Source: UBA4416 sp038327195
GTDB taxonomy: Bacteria; Bacteroidota; Bacteroidia; B-17B0; Aurantibacillaceae
Assembly (NCBI GenBank): GCA_038327195.1
Contig: JBBQKU010000014.1
Location: 29,994-93,993 of the forward strand
Length of the DNA stretch: 64,000 nt
Direction of reading: 5' to 3'
Made by a program: the position numbers and the translations under genes
The notes under the pieces: generated by a model
Told to the model about the DNA's origin: nothing
The model's database searches: none
The model's input: only the letters and a program-made list of their open reading frames with translations
Shown: one piece after another, positions 6,849-14,322 of the stretch
Layout: the number at the start of each line of letters is the position of its first letter
How positions within the stretch are numbered: position 1 is the first letter of the stretch

Positions 6849-8099
6849 ATGAACGTAGGCAATTTAAATTTTATCTCACAAAATAAGGTAGTCTCTATCG
6901 ACTTACATCGGAATCCAGTTGAATATGGAGTGTTAAAAACTGGTCAAATTTGCGGTTCTGCTTTAACTCGTAAAATTCCAGAATTAAAACAAATTAAAGG
7001 TTCAAAATATACATTGCCTGATAATTTAGAAACTGAACCTATTCTTTATAACCATTTGTATAAGTCAATGACTATTAATTTACCTAATACTTCTGAACTT
7101 ACCAAAATATGGCAGTTAAAAGAACCTTTCATTTACATTTCAAAAGGCGTTCATCATGAATTACAATTTACTGTTTTTGAAGTTCCAATAAAATATAAAT
7201 ATCTTTATGATTATTCTGAAGTAAAAAAGATTGTTAAAAATGTTAAAAGAGTTTGGATATTAATAGAACCTACTTATTTTTATTGGACAAACGACCAATT
7301 TAAATTTCTGCCAAAAATAATGCAAGATACATTAATAAAAATATCACAAGTAAAAGTAAAAGTTCCTTATGAAGAAAGGGAATTTAAAAAAATGAGTGTT
7401 CGAACTCGTTCAAAAATTGAAAGTAAAATGAGACAGTGGCATTCTACTAATGTTGAGCAGTTAGGCAAAGAAAGTACGCATTTTTATTTTTTTACTTTTA
7501 CTATTCCAACTAAAAATTTTTCACATGAGAAAACTGTCAGAGCTTGGAACAATTTTATAGTAAATTTCGGACGTAAATACAGAGTTAAAGGTAATCCCGT
7601 GAACTATTTGTGGGTTGCTGAACTCCAGAGCGGTAAACGTTCAGCTATGAATGCCGAATCGTATTTTAAAATGTATCAAAAAGCTGGAGAACATTCCGAT
7701 TATTATAAAAAACGTTATCAAGAGTTTACAGATAAAGCTCTTACCCCTACTAATAATATTCATTATCACATGGTATTAGACCGCTTTTATAATGTTAAAG
7801 ATATTCAAGACTTATGGTTAACTTGTTTAGAAAATCAAGGCTGTAGTCGTTTTACTTCAACTGGCGCATCAGCTCAGCCAGTTAAAGCTGATAAAATTAA
7901 AGGCGGTGTTAATGCTGTCGGTCAATACTTAGCTAAATATGTTTCTAAAAATGATGGAGAATTGAAGTGTCAGTTGTGGCATTGTTCTCGTAGAATTTCA
8001 AAACTTGCGTCATCAATTGCCGATTGTTTTATTCAAATGAATAAAATAAAACAGTATATTGATAATCTTAATATTCAAACTATACATTATGTTAAATAG
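6849..8099 (+). CDS. HUH rolling-circle replication initiation protein
   Basis: The 416-residue product carries the HUH endonuclease signature: metal-binding HYH at residues 305-307 within NNIHYHMVLD, and a C-terminal tyrosine motif YLAKYVSK at 360-367. The two tyrosines (Y360, Y364) have the Y-x3-Y spacing seen in phiX174 gene A and PM2 P12 (superfamily-I initiators). Such enzymes nick the double-stranded replicative form at the origin, bind covalently to the 5' end and restart rolling-circle synthesis. No helicase motif is present, so a host helicase would be needed; uvrD next door is chromosomal and probably coincidental. The gene has its own promoter and lies last in the element. Its final codons overlap a dif-like XerD arm, so the present C-terminus (IHYVK) may have been shaped by integration. 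Confidence 0.85.
   Translation: MNVGNLNFISQNKVVSIDLHRNPVEYGVLKTGQICGSALTRKIPELKQIKGSKYTLPDNLETEPILYNHLYKSMTINLPNTSELTKIWQLKEPFIYISKGVHHELQFTVFEVPIKYKYLYDYSEVKKIVKNVKRVWILIEPTYFYWTNDQFKFLPKIMQDTLIKISQVKVKVPYEEREFKKMSVRTRSKIESKMRQWHSTNVEQLGKESTHFYFFTFTIPTKNFSHEKTVRAWNNFIVNFGRKYRVKGNPVNYLWVAELQSGKRSAMNAESYFKMYQKAGEHSDYYKKRYQEFTDKALTPTNNIHYHMVLDRFYNVKDIQDLWLTCLENQGCSRFTSTGASAQPVKADKIKGGVNAVGQYLAKYVSKNDGELKCQLWHCSRRISKLASSIADCFIQMNKIKQYIDNLNIQTIHYVK
8070..8097 (+). other. dif-like Xer recombination site, candidate right attachment site
   Basis: The 11 bases TTATGTTAAAT at 8087-8097 equal the XerD arm of the Escherichia coli dif site. They are preceded by a 6-nt spacer (TATACA) and a degenerate XerC-arm position (AATATTCAAAC); overall 19 of 28 positions agree with E. 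coli dif. It lies at the end of the phage gene block. A chance match of one 11-mer is possible in such AT-rich DNA, but the location makes it a candidate integration junction. Confidence 0.35.
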
Positions 8100-8120
8100 G
8101 TATTTTAAAAGGCCCTATTT
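8094..8120. terminator. inverted repeat between rep and uvrD
   Basis: AAATAGG (8094-8100) pairs with CCTATTT (8114-8120) around a 13-nt loop, between two convergent genes, so it may end transcription in both directions. There is no strong T-run. Confidence 0.35.
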
Positions 8121-8139
8121 TAAAGCCATTCATGCATTC

Positions 8140-10569
8140 TTATAAAACAGTTTTGAGTTTAGCGTATTTCAATAATAAGTTCTTTTCCCCTGCATCTTTA
8201 AACATAATTAATGCTTTTGATTCTGGATACGAGCCTTCAATTTTTGTAACTTCCCCTATTCCAAATTTTTCGTGTTCCACAATACTTCCAATTCTTAAAT
8301 TTGCATTGGCGCTATTATCAGTTAAAGAATTATTCAAAGCCATGCGTTTAGCTAAAGGAATTAATTTTTTTGGTGCGGCAAAATTAATATGACTTGGTTC
8401 GTTAGTTGTATTTTCGTTTGGCTTAGTTTTAAAATCAAATGATTTCCCAGGACTGTTAAATGGTTTTTTACGGTATTCGCCAAATGCATTATCGCTAAAT
8501 TTATTACTCGAAGATTCCTGCGGATAATCAATGCAATTTGGATCCAATTCATCTATAAATCGGCTTGGCTCACAATATATCACATTTCCAAAACGGTAAC
8601 GTGTGGTTGCAAAACTTATGGTTGCTTTTTTCTCAGCTCTAGTAATAGCTACATAAAACAAGCGACGCTCTTCTTCCAATTCGCTTCTGCTATTTAATGC
8701 CATTTGCGATGGAAATAAATTTTCTTCTAAGCCAACAATATGCACATAGGGAAATTCCAAACCTTTTGATGCATGAATCGTCATCATCGATATTTTGTCC
8801 GAATTTTTATCATCTTCACTTTCTTTATCTACATCCGTCAACAAAGAAATTTCCTGCATAAATTCATCCAATGTTTTTAAATCAGATGTCTTTTCGGTGG
8901 CGTCAAATAATTCTACAGGATTTGGTTCATCTGTTGAATTAAAAATAGCTTCCTTCAATTCTTCTTCTTGTGGCGTTCGTGGTTGTTCCACAAAATCCTT
9001 AATACCATTTAAAAGTTCTTGTATATTTTCGTAACGGCTTACACCTTCAGGCGTTTTATCAACGTATAAATCTTTTAAAATTCCACTCGTAATTGCAATA
9101 TGATTCGCGCTTTCAAAGGCATCTTTATAAGGCAACATCATAGCATACGTTTTTATGGATGTTGTAAATTCTTCAATTTTAGCTGCCGTTCCGCTATTAA
9201 TTCCAGTATTAAAATCTTTTAAATTTGCCAAAACATGCCACATACTCGTGTCATGTTCCATGGCAGCAATCATTACTTTATCTAAAGTTGTTTGTCCAAT
9301 ACCACGAGTTGGATAATTAATAATTCGTTTTAATGATTCATCATCATTATGATTAATAGTTAAACGGATGTACGCTAAAATATCTTTAATTTCCTTACGT
9401 TGATAAAATGATAAACCACCATAAATTTTATACGGAATATTTAATTTACGTAAAGCTTCCTCAAAGGAACGTGATTGCGCATTGGTTCTATATAAAATTG
9501 CAAAGTCTTTAAAACGAGCTTGTTGTGTAAAGTGAGTTTCATAAATACATGAAGCTACTTTTTGTCCTTCTTCGTTATCCGTATTAGATTTAATGATTCG
9601 AATTAATTCGCCATCTTCGTTTGATGTGAAAATATTTTTTTTAAACTGATCTTTGTTTTTCGCAATAACAGCACTTGCCGCTTTTACAATATTTTGAGTG
9701 CTTCTGTAATTCTCTTCAAGTTTAAAGGTTTTTAAATCAGGATAATCTTTTTCGAAGTTTAAAATATTTTGAATGTTAGCTCCTCTGAATGAATAAATAC
9801 TTTGCGCATCATCACCAACTACACAAATATTTTGAAAACGTGCTGCTAATTGTTTCACAATAACGTATTGAGAAAAGTTTGTATCCTGGTACTCATCTAC
9901 TAAAATGTATCTAAATTTACTTTGGTATTTTAATAACATATCTGGAAAATCTCTCAATAATACATTGGTATTAAAAAGTAAATCGTCAAAATCCATTGCT
10001 CCTGATTGAAAATTTCTTTTTTGATATGCTAAATATATTTGACCAATGGCTGGTTTATTAGATGCTCTATCGTCTGCTTGGTTTGATGGATTATTAAGAT
10101 ATTGTTGAGGAGAAATTAGAGAGTTTTTGGCTGATGAAATTCTATTTAAAACCAACGAAGGTTTGTAAACTTTTTCATCAAGGTTCATTTGTTTCAAAAT
10201 ACTTTTGATAACACCTTTACTGTCATCCGTATCATAAATGGTAAAATTGCTTGGGTATCCTAATTTCTCTGCTTCAAAACGTAATATTTTAGCAAAAATG
10301 GAGTGAAAAGTTCCCATCCATAAATTTTTAGCTTCCTTATCGCCTACTATTTTTGCAATACGAGCTTTCATTTCTCGAGCTGCTTTATTAGTAAATGTTA
10401 ATGATAAAATATTAAAGGCATCAACACCTTTTGTCATGATATGCGCAATACGGTATGTTAGTACGCGTGTTTTACCAGAACCAGCGCCAGCTATAATCAT
10501 TACAGGTCCGTCAGTAGTTTCAGCAGCCAAACGCTGCACTGGATTTAGTTCGTTTAAATACTCGCTCAT
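8140..10569 (-). CDS. uvrD: UvrD/PcrA-type ATP-dependent DNA helicase
   Basis: The 809-residue product has all superfamily-1A motifs in order: Walker A GAGSGKT at 28-34, DEYQDTN, QSIYSFRGA, EENYRS, MTIHASKGLEF and RLFYVAITRAEK. A C-terminal tudor-like domain (about 735-805, with IGSIVEHEKFGIGEV) is typical of PcrA/UvrD, which contact RNA polymerase there. It is a 3'-5' helicase acting in nucleotide excision repair, mismatch repair and removal of recombination intermediates, and in many bacteria is the host helicase for rolling-circle replicons. Length and ends look complete. It is transcribed towards the phage block and begins the chromosomal part of the window. Confidence 0.92.
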   Translation of the reverse strand: MSEYLNELNPVQRLAAETTDGPVMIIAGAGSGKTRVLTYRIAHIMTKGVDAFNILSLTFTNKAAREMKARIAKIVGDKEAKNLWMGTFHSIFAKILRFEAEKLGYPSNFTIYDTDDSKGVIKSILKQMNLDEKVYKPSLVLNRISSAKNSLISPQQYLNNPSNQADDRASNKPAIGQIYLAYQKRNFQSGAMDFDDLLFNTNVLLRDFPDMLLKYQSKFRYILVDEYQDTNFSQYVIVKQLAARFQNICVVGDDAQSIYSFRGANIQNILNFEKDYPDLKTFKLEENYRSTQNIVKAASAVIAKNKDQFKKNIFTSNEDGELIRIIKSNTDNEEGQKVASCIYETHFTQQARFKDFAILYRTNAQSRSFEEALRKLNIPYKIYGGLSFYQRKEIKDILAYIRLTINHNDDESLKRIINYPTRGIGQTTLDKVMIAAMEHDTSMWHVLANLKDFNTGINSGTAAKIEEFTTSIKTYAMMLPYKDAFESANHIAITSGILKDLYVDKTPEGVSRYENIQELLNGIKDFVEQPRTPQEEELKEAIFNSTDEPNPVELFDATEKTSDLKTLDEFMQEISLLTDVDKESEDDKNSDKISMMTIHASKGLEFPYVHIVGLEENLFPSQMALNSRSELEEERRLFYVAITRAEKKATISFATTRYRFGNVIYCEPSRFIDELDPNCIDYPQESSSNKFSDNAFGEYRKKPFNSPGKSFDFKTKPNENTTNEPSHINFAAPKKLIPLAKRMALNNSLTDNSANANLRIGSIVEHEKFGIGEVTKIEGSYPESKALIMFKDAGEKNLLLKYAKLKTVL

Positions 10570-10575
10570 TTAATG

Positions 10576-10583
10576 CAAATGTA
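10576..10583 (-). promoter_or_regulatory. possible -7 box of uvrD
   Basis: On the minus strand the sequence reads TACATTTG, only 6 nt before the uvrD ATG, which would give a nearly leaderless transcript. No matching TTG lies at the expected distance upstream. Confidence 0.3.
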
Positions 10584-10635
10584 AGTATAAACCAGTTTTA
10601 TGATTGATTTGTTAATATCATTTTTTGAAATATAT

Positions 10636-10664
10636 TTTGTTAAGAAAAGGAATTGATATTTTTG
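10636..10664 (+). promoter_or_regulatory. possible promoter of the BRO-N gene
   Basis: TTTG at 10636-10639 and TATTTTTG at 10657-10664 fit the Bacteroidota promoter elements, but the 17-nt spacing is short of the usual 19-21. Confidence 0.35.
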
Positions 10665-10720
10665 TATTTTAAACAAACTATTTTGAGATTGAATAAAGTA
10701 ACGCTTATAAATAACTAATA

Positions 10721-11110
10721 ATGAGCAACATTAAACTATTTGAGCATGCTCAAATTCGTTCGCATTGGGATGATGAGCAAGAAAAATGGTATTTTTCGGT
10801 AGTTGATGTTATTGGAGTTCTAACCACTTCTGATAGAGCCCGTAAATATTGGAGCGATTTAAAAAGTAAATTAAAACAAGAAGGAAGTGAACTGTCCGAA
10901 AAAATCGGACAGTTGAAAATGAAAGCTGATGATGGTAAATTACGATTAACTGATATCGCAGATACCGAACAATTATTTCGTTTAATACAATCCGTTCCAT
11001 CACCTAAAGCAGAGCCATTTAAATTATGGTTAGCCAAGGTGGCAAGCGAAAGACTTGATGAAATTGAAGATCCCGAAATTGGAATTGAACGCTTAATGGA
11101 AACTTATTAG
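10721..11110 (+). CDS. BRO-N domain protein, apparently shortened
   Basis: The N-terminal region (about residues 1-110) matches the BRO family N-terminal domain: IRSHWDDEQEKWYFSVVDV, a DRARKYWSDLK block and the conserved TEQLFRLIQSVPSPKAEPFKLWLA. BRO-N is a DNA-binding domain common in phages and mobile elements. Bacterial relatives of this type are usually about 270-290 residues long and continue after a segment like EIGIERLMETY with a second helical domain. Here a stop follows directly, giving 129 residues. No remnant of the missing part is readable downstream, so either a C-terminal deletion or a naturally short form is present. It lies upstream of ssb on the same strand. Confidence 0.75.
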   Translation: MSNIKLFEHAQIRSHWDDEQEKWYFSVVDVIGVLTTSDRARKYWSDLKSKLKQEGSELSEKIGQLKMKADDGKLRLTDIADTEQLFRLIQSVPSPKAEPFKLWLAKVASERLDEIEDPEIGIERLMETY

Positions 11111-11149
11111 TTCAGCAAAATCTAAAAAATTAAATTAGAGTTATAAAAA

Positions 11150-11560
11150 ATGGCAGGTGTAAATAAAGTAATACTTATAGGTAACTTAGGTAAAGATCCT
11201 GAAATCAGATATTTAGAAGGAAATTTAGCTAAGGTTAAATTTAGCTTAGCTACGAGTGAACATTATAAAGATAAAAACGGAAATAAGGTTGAACATACCG
11301 AATGGCATCATATTGTATTGTGGGGAGGTTTGGCAGAAAGTGCTGAAAAAATATTAAAGAAAGGAATGCAAATTTATTTGGAAGGTAAAATTCAAACACG
11401 TGATTGGAATGATAAGCAAGGTATTAAAAAAAACATAACTGAAATTATTGTTGAGTCTTATCAAATTTTACAGAAAAAAGAAATTGCAAATCCTTCACAA
11501 AATCAATTTCCAAATACACCTTCTGACGATATGGATAAAAAAGATAGTTTACCTTTTTAA
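11150..11560 (+). CDS. ssb: single-stranded DNA-binding protein
   Basis: The 136-residue protein begins with the typical OB-fold entry VNKVILIGNLGKDPEIRY, has the ssDNA-contact region HTEWHHIVLWG and KILKKGMQIYLEGKIQTRDW, a short Gln/Asn/Pro linker and the acidic tail ending DSLPF, which docks SSB partner proteins. Length is slightly short but within the family. It protects single-stranded DNA in replication and repair. The gldD gene follows 16 nt after its stop, so the two are probably cotranscribed. Confidence 0.95.
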   Translation: MAGVNKVILIGNLGKDPEIRYLEGNLAKVKFSLATSEHYKDKNGNKVEHTEWHHIVLWGGLAESAEKILKKGMQIYLEGKIQTRDWNDKQGIKKNITEIIVESYQILQKKEIANPSQNQFPNTPSDDMDKKDSLPF

Positions 11561-11576
11561 TTAATATATTTACTTT

Positions 11577-12164
11577 ATGAAATTTTCAAAACTCATTTTT
11601 ATTTTCTTAAGTTTTTTAGTGGTCACTTCTTGCAAAGATGATGAAGATGAAGTATTTATTCCAAAACCAAAAGGCTATTTTAGAATTGACTTCCCTAAAA
11701 AAGAGTACCGTGTTTACGACAGTCTTTGCCCCTATTCTTTTGAAATTCCCACTTATGCATTTATTAATAATGATAAACATTTAGGAGCCGACCCATGTTG
11801 GTTAAATATTAATTTCCCAAAATATAATGCTCAAATTCATTTAAGTTATAAAGTAGTAACTAATAATATTGATTCATTATTTAGTCAAAGCAGAGATTTT
11901 GTTGTTAAGCATCAAGTAAAATCAACAGGGATTGATGAAACAGTTATTATAAGAGATAGTGCTAAAGTTTATGGTTTAGTTTATGATATAAGTGGTAATT
12001 CAGCTTCAAATGTTCAATTTTATTTAACGGATAGCACACATCATTTTATGCGTGGAGCTTTATATTTTAATTCAGTCCCAAATATAGATTCTTTAAAAAT
12101 TGTTGTGGATTATTTAAGGTTAGATATTTTACAAATGATTAAAACCTTTAAGTGGAAGAATTAA
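11577..12164 (+). CDS. gldD: gliding motility lipoprotein GldD
   Basis: The 195-residue product has a lipoprotein signal (LVVTSC, lipidated Cys19), then KPKGYFRIDFPKKEY near residues 30-44, the hallmark start of GldD, and the conserved LNINFPKYNAQIHLSYK core. GldD is needed for gliding and type IX secretion in Flavobacterium johnsoniae. In that group ssb is usually followed by gldE and then gldD; here gldD follows ssb directly and gldE is not in the window. The aspartate/glutamate run after Cys19 (DDEDE) is typical of surface or periplasm-facing Bacteroidota lipoproteins. The gene is convergent with the esterase gene. Confidence 0.85.
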   Translation: MKFSKLIFIFLSFLVVTSCKDDEDEVFIPKPKGYFRIDFPKKEYRVYDSLCPYSFEIPTYAFINNDKHLGADPCWLNINFPKYNAQIHLSYKVVTNNIDSLFSQSRDFVVKHQVKSTGIDETVIIRDSAKVYGLVYDISGNSASNVQFYLTDSTHHFMRGALYFNSVPNIDSLKIVVDYLRLDILQMIKTFKWKN

Positions 12165-12169
12165 AGTCC

Positions 12170-13387
12170 CTACTCTTTTACTTCAATCCAAATTTTTACT
12201 GGTTCTAATAAACAACCATCTTTTGTTTTTTCTGTAACGATGATGTAGCCACTTTTGTAATGAACGCTTAAATTGATAGAATTTGTTTTCGTTTCACTAT
12301 TTATCCAAAAGCCGGCGGGCATGTTCCAATTATATATTGAACCATCTGTATTAGGAACCGAATAATTTAAATCTGTTTCATTAGCCATAACGATTTGTTT
12401 TCCTGTAATTTCATAGGGTGTTTTTATAATTCCAAAAAATTGAGCAGCACAAAACGTACTATTAAAATCTTTGTCAACTGCAAACATTCCAGTTTTTCCG
12501 CCTTGGGTGTCACAACTTCCTGTATCTAGCGGAACAGCATGTCCCAAACCTCTAATTCGATAATAATGGACAATATCTTGGTGCTGATTATTTTTATAAA
12601 TAGTCAGTTCAATATCTTCATTGTTTTGATATTGCTCAAAGTGCTCATCTTCTTCGTAGTCAGAATGATGAACGTTTACCCATTGTTTAATAAGTTGATT
12701 AGCATTATTTGAACTAACAACAGGATCAATTCCTCCATGAAAGATTAATAGTTCAGGATATTTACCTTTGAAATTTGGATTTTGTTTTCGTACTAAATCT
12801 CCCCAATCTTCAGGCGATTTAGAAACCATACCTAACATTGCCTGACTAGCTTTTATTACTGATTCGGCAGATTTATAAGGGCCGCCCGCCATTACACTTC
12901 CTTTATTAAAAACTTCAGGATATACAGAAAGCATTATTGAACTCATTGCTGCACCAGCACTTAAACCAATAATAAATATTTTAGTAGAATCAATGTTTTT
13001 ATTTTTCTTAAGGTATTCAACCATTTGTATTATGGAGGCAGGTTCACCTTTATCCCTTACCTGATCATTTTCTCGATACCAATTAAAGCAATTTTCGACA
13101 TTATTAATGATGATTTGTTCGGGATATAAAACATAAAATTGGTGTTTCTTTGCTAATTTATTCCAGCCAGTTTGCTCGGCACAAATTTTTGCTGTTTGTG
13201 TGCAACCATGTAAAACAATTACTAAAGGAGCCTTTTCGGTAATGTTATTTGGGTCAAAAAACATTAATTTTAAGTTACCTGGATTTGTGCCAAATGGACG
13301 AATTTGTTGCAAATCGGATTGTGAATTACAGGAAATATAAAAGATTAGTAATCCTAAAAATGTAATTATTTTAAATAGCTGGTTCAA
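12170..13387 (-). CDS. secreted PHB-depolymerase-family esterase lipoprotein
   Basis: The 405-residue product starts with a lipoprotein signal (IFYISC, Cys20). An alpha/beta-hydrolase domain of the Esterase_PHB family follows: oxyanion motif VIVLHGCTQT at 57-65, nucleophile elbow GLSAGAAMS with Ser143, a likely acid in HGGIDPVVS and a catalytic His in GLGHAVPLD. The last 80 residues form a beta-rich PKD-like domain (GSIYNWNMPAGF) often found in secreted Bacteroidota enzymes. Relatives hydrolyse polyhydroxyalkanoates, acetylated xylan or feruloyl esters; the substrate cannot be told. It stands alone, convergent with gldD and divergent from the DUF155 gene. Confidence 0.8.
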   Translation of the reverse strand: MNQLFKIITFLGLLIFYISCNSQSDLQQIRPFGTNPGNLKLMFFDPNNITEKAPLVIVLHGCTQTAKICAEQTGWNKLAKKHQFYVLYPEQIIINNVENCFNWYRENDQVRDKGEPASIIQMVEYLKKNKNIDSTKIFIIGLSAGAAMSSIMLSVYPEVFNKGSVMAGGPYKSAESVIKASQAMLGMVSKSPEDWGDLVRKQNPNFKGKYPELLIFHGGIDPVVSSNNANQLIKQWVNVHHSDYEEDEHFEQYQNNEDIELTIYKNNQHQDIVHYYRIRGLGHAVPLDTGSCDTQGGKTGMFAVDKDFNSTFCAAQFFGIIKTPYEITGKQIVMANETDLNYSVPNTDGSIYNWNMPAGFWINSETKTNSINLSVHYKSGYIIVTEKTKDGCLLEPVKIWIEVKE

Positions 13388-13450
13388 ATTGATTAAAAAT
13401 TATTATGCTAATATAGTTTTTAAAGTGATAATGATTACAATAATTTAAGA

Positions 13451-13479
13451 TTGAATTTGATGTATTATAAGTACCTTTG
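13451..13479 (+). promoter_or_regulatory. promoter of the DUF155 gene
   Basis: TTG at 13451-13453, an 18-nt spacer and TACCTTTG at 13472-13479 fit the Bacteroidota consensus, 23 nt before the ATG. Confidence 0.5.
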
Positions 13480-13502
13480 TAAAACGAAACAAAACTAAAA
13501 TT

Positions 13503-14282
13503 ATGCTAAAAGTCCATGCCTATCAATATTCGGAAAGCATTGATGTTAAGTCTTTTAAATCCAATTTTACTGCAGATTTAAAATATTCGAGTCCTGATGA
13601 ACTTTTTTATAAAGGAAGTCAGAACGATTATGTTTACGTTTTTAAATATGGTGTGATTTGTTTTTTAAATTATGATGCAGTAAAAATTGCTGAATTTTTC
13701 AAATTAATGACTCAGTATACAAAAAATCAATTTGAGAATAAATTAGCTGAGGAGTTTTTAATTGAAACGGATTGTAAACAAAATTCATTTGGATACAACA
13801 AAATTGAAATTATAAATTCGGATAGCGAAACCTTAAGGTTAATTATGCTTAACGTTTCTCATAGTGTGGCGCTTGATTTTTATTCGGAACAAAGCGATGT
13901 TTTGTTAGAAGGAACCAATCATCAAATTCAATTTCTCGAAAATGAAGGTAAGCTAAACATTTCAGGTAAAAATTTGAGACGTTATATTGGAAGAACTTTA
14001 AATTTAAAAAATAAAATTTCGCAAAACTTGTATATTTTTGATTCACCACCCGAAACTTGGGAGGATGAGAATTTGAATAAAATCGATATTGGGTTAAAAA
14101 AAACTTTTGATCTTCAAATTCGATATAGAAATATTCAGGAAGATTTACAAATTATAAAAGAAAACTTAGAGTTATTTAAAGATTTAATGCAATACAAAAA
14201 AAGTACTTTACTCGAATGGATTGTAATCCTATTAATTTTAGTTGAAGTTGTGAATTTATTAGTAGATAAGATTATTAAATAA
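13503..14282 (+). CDS. DUF155 (RMD1/YagE-like) membrane protein
   Basis: The 259-residue sequence follows the DUF155 family: VYVFKYGVICFLNYD near residues 45-59, SVALDFYSEQ in the middle, GKNLRRYIGRTLNLKNKI, then DSPPETWEDENL and the closing KSTLLEWIVILLILVEVVNLLV, a C-terminal membrane anchor at about 236-255. Eukaryotic relatives (RMD1, RMND1) are mitochondrial or cytoskeletal; bacterial function is not established. It is monocistronic with its own promoter and a shared bidirectional terminator. Confidence 0.75.
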   Translation: MLKVHAYQYSESIDVKSFKSNFTADLKYSSPDELFYKGSQNDYVYVFKYGVICFLNYDAVKIAEFFKLMTQYTKNQFENKLAEEFLIETDCKQNSFGYNKIEIINSDSETLRLIMLNVSHSVALDFYSEQSDVLLEGTNHQIQFLENEGKLNISGKNLRRYIGRTLNLKNKISQNLYIFDSPPETWEDENLNKIDIGLKKTFDLQIRYRNIQEDLQIIKENLELFKDLMQYKKSTLLEWIVILLILVEVVNLLVDKIIK

Positions 14283-14314
14283 AAACTCCCGATTGCTTAA
14301 TTTCGGGAGTTTTT
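14281..14314. terminator. bidirectional Rho-independent terminator
   Basis: A perfect 12-bp stem (AAAAACTCCCGA with TCGGGAGTTTTT) has a 10-nt loop between two convergent genes, with an A-run on one side and a T-run on the other, so it works on both strands. Confidence 0.9.
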
Positions 14315-14322
14315 ATTTGAAC

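Noticed and set aside
8132..8392. Plus-strand 86-residue ORF
   Set aside because: It is antisense within uvrD, with no family, and only reflects the AT-rich complement of that gene.
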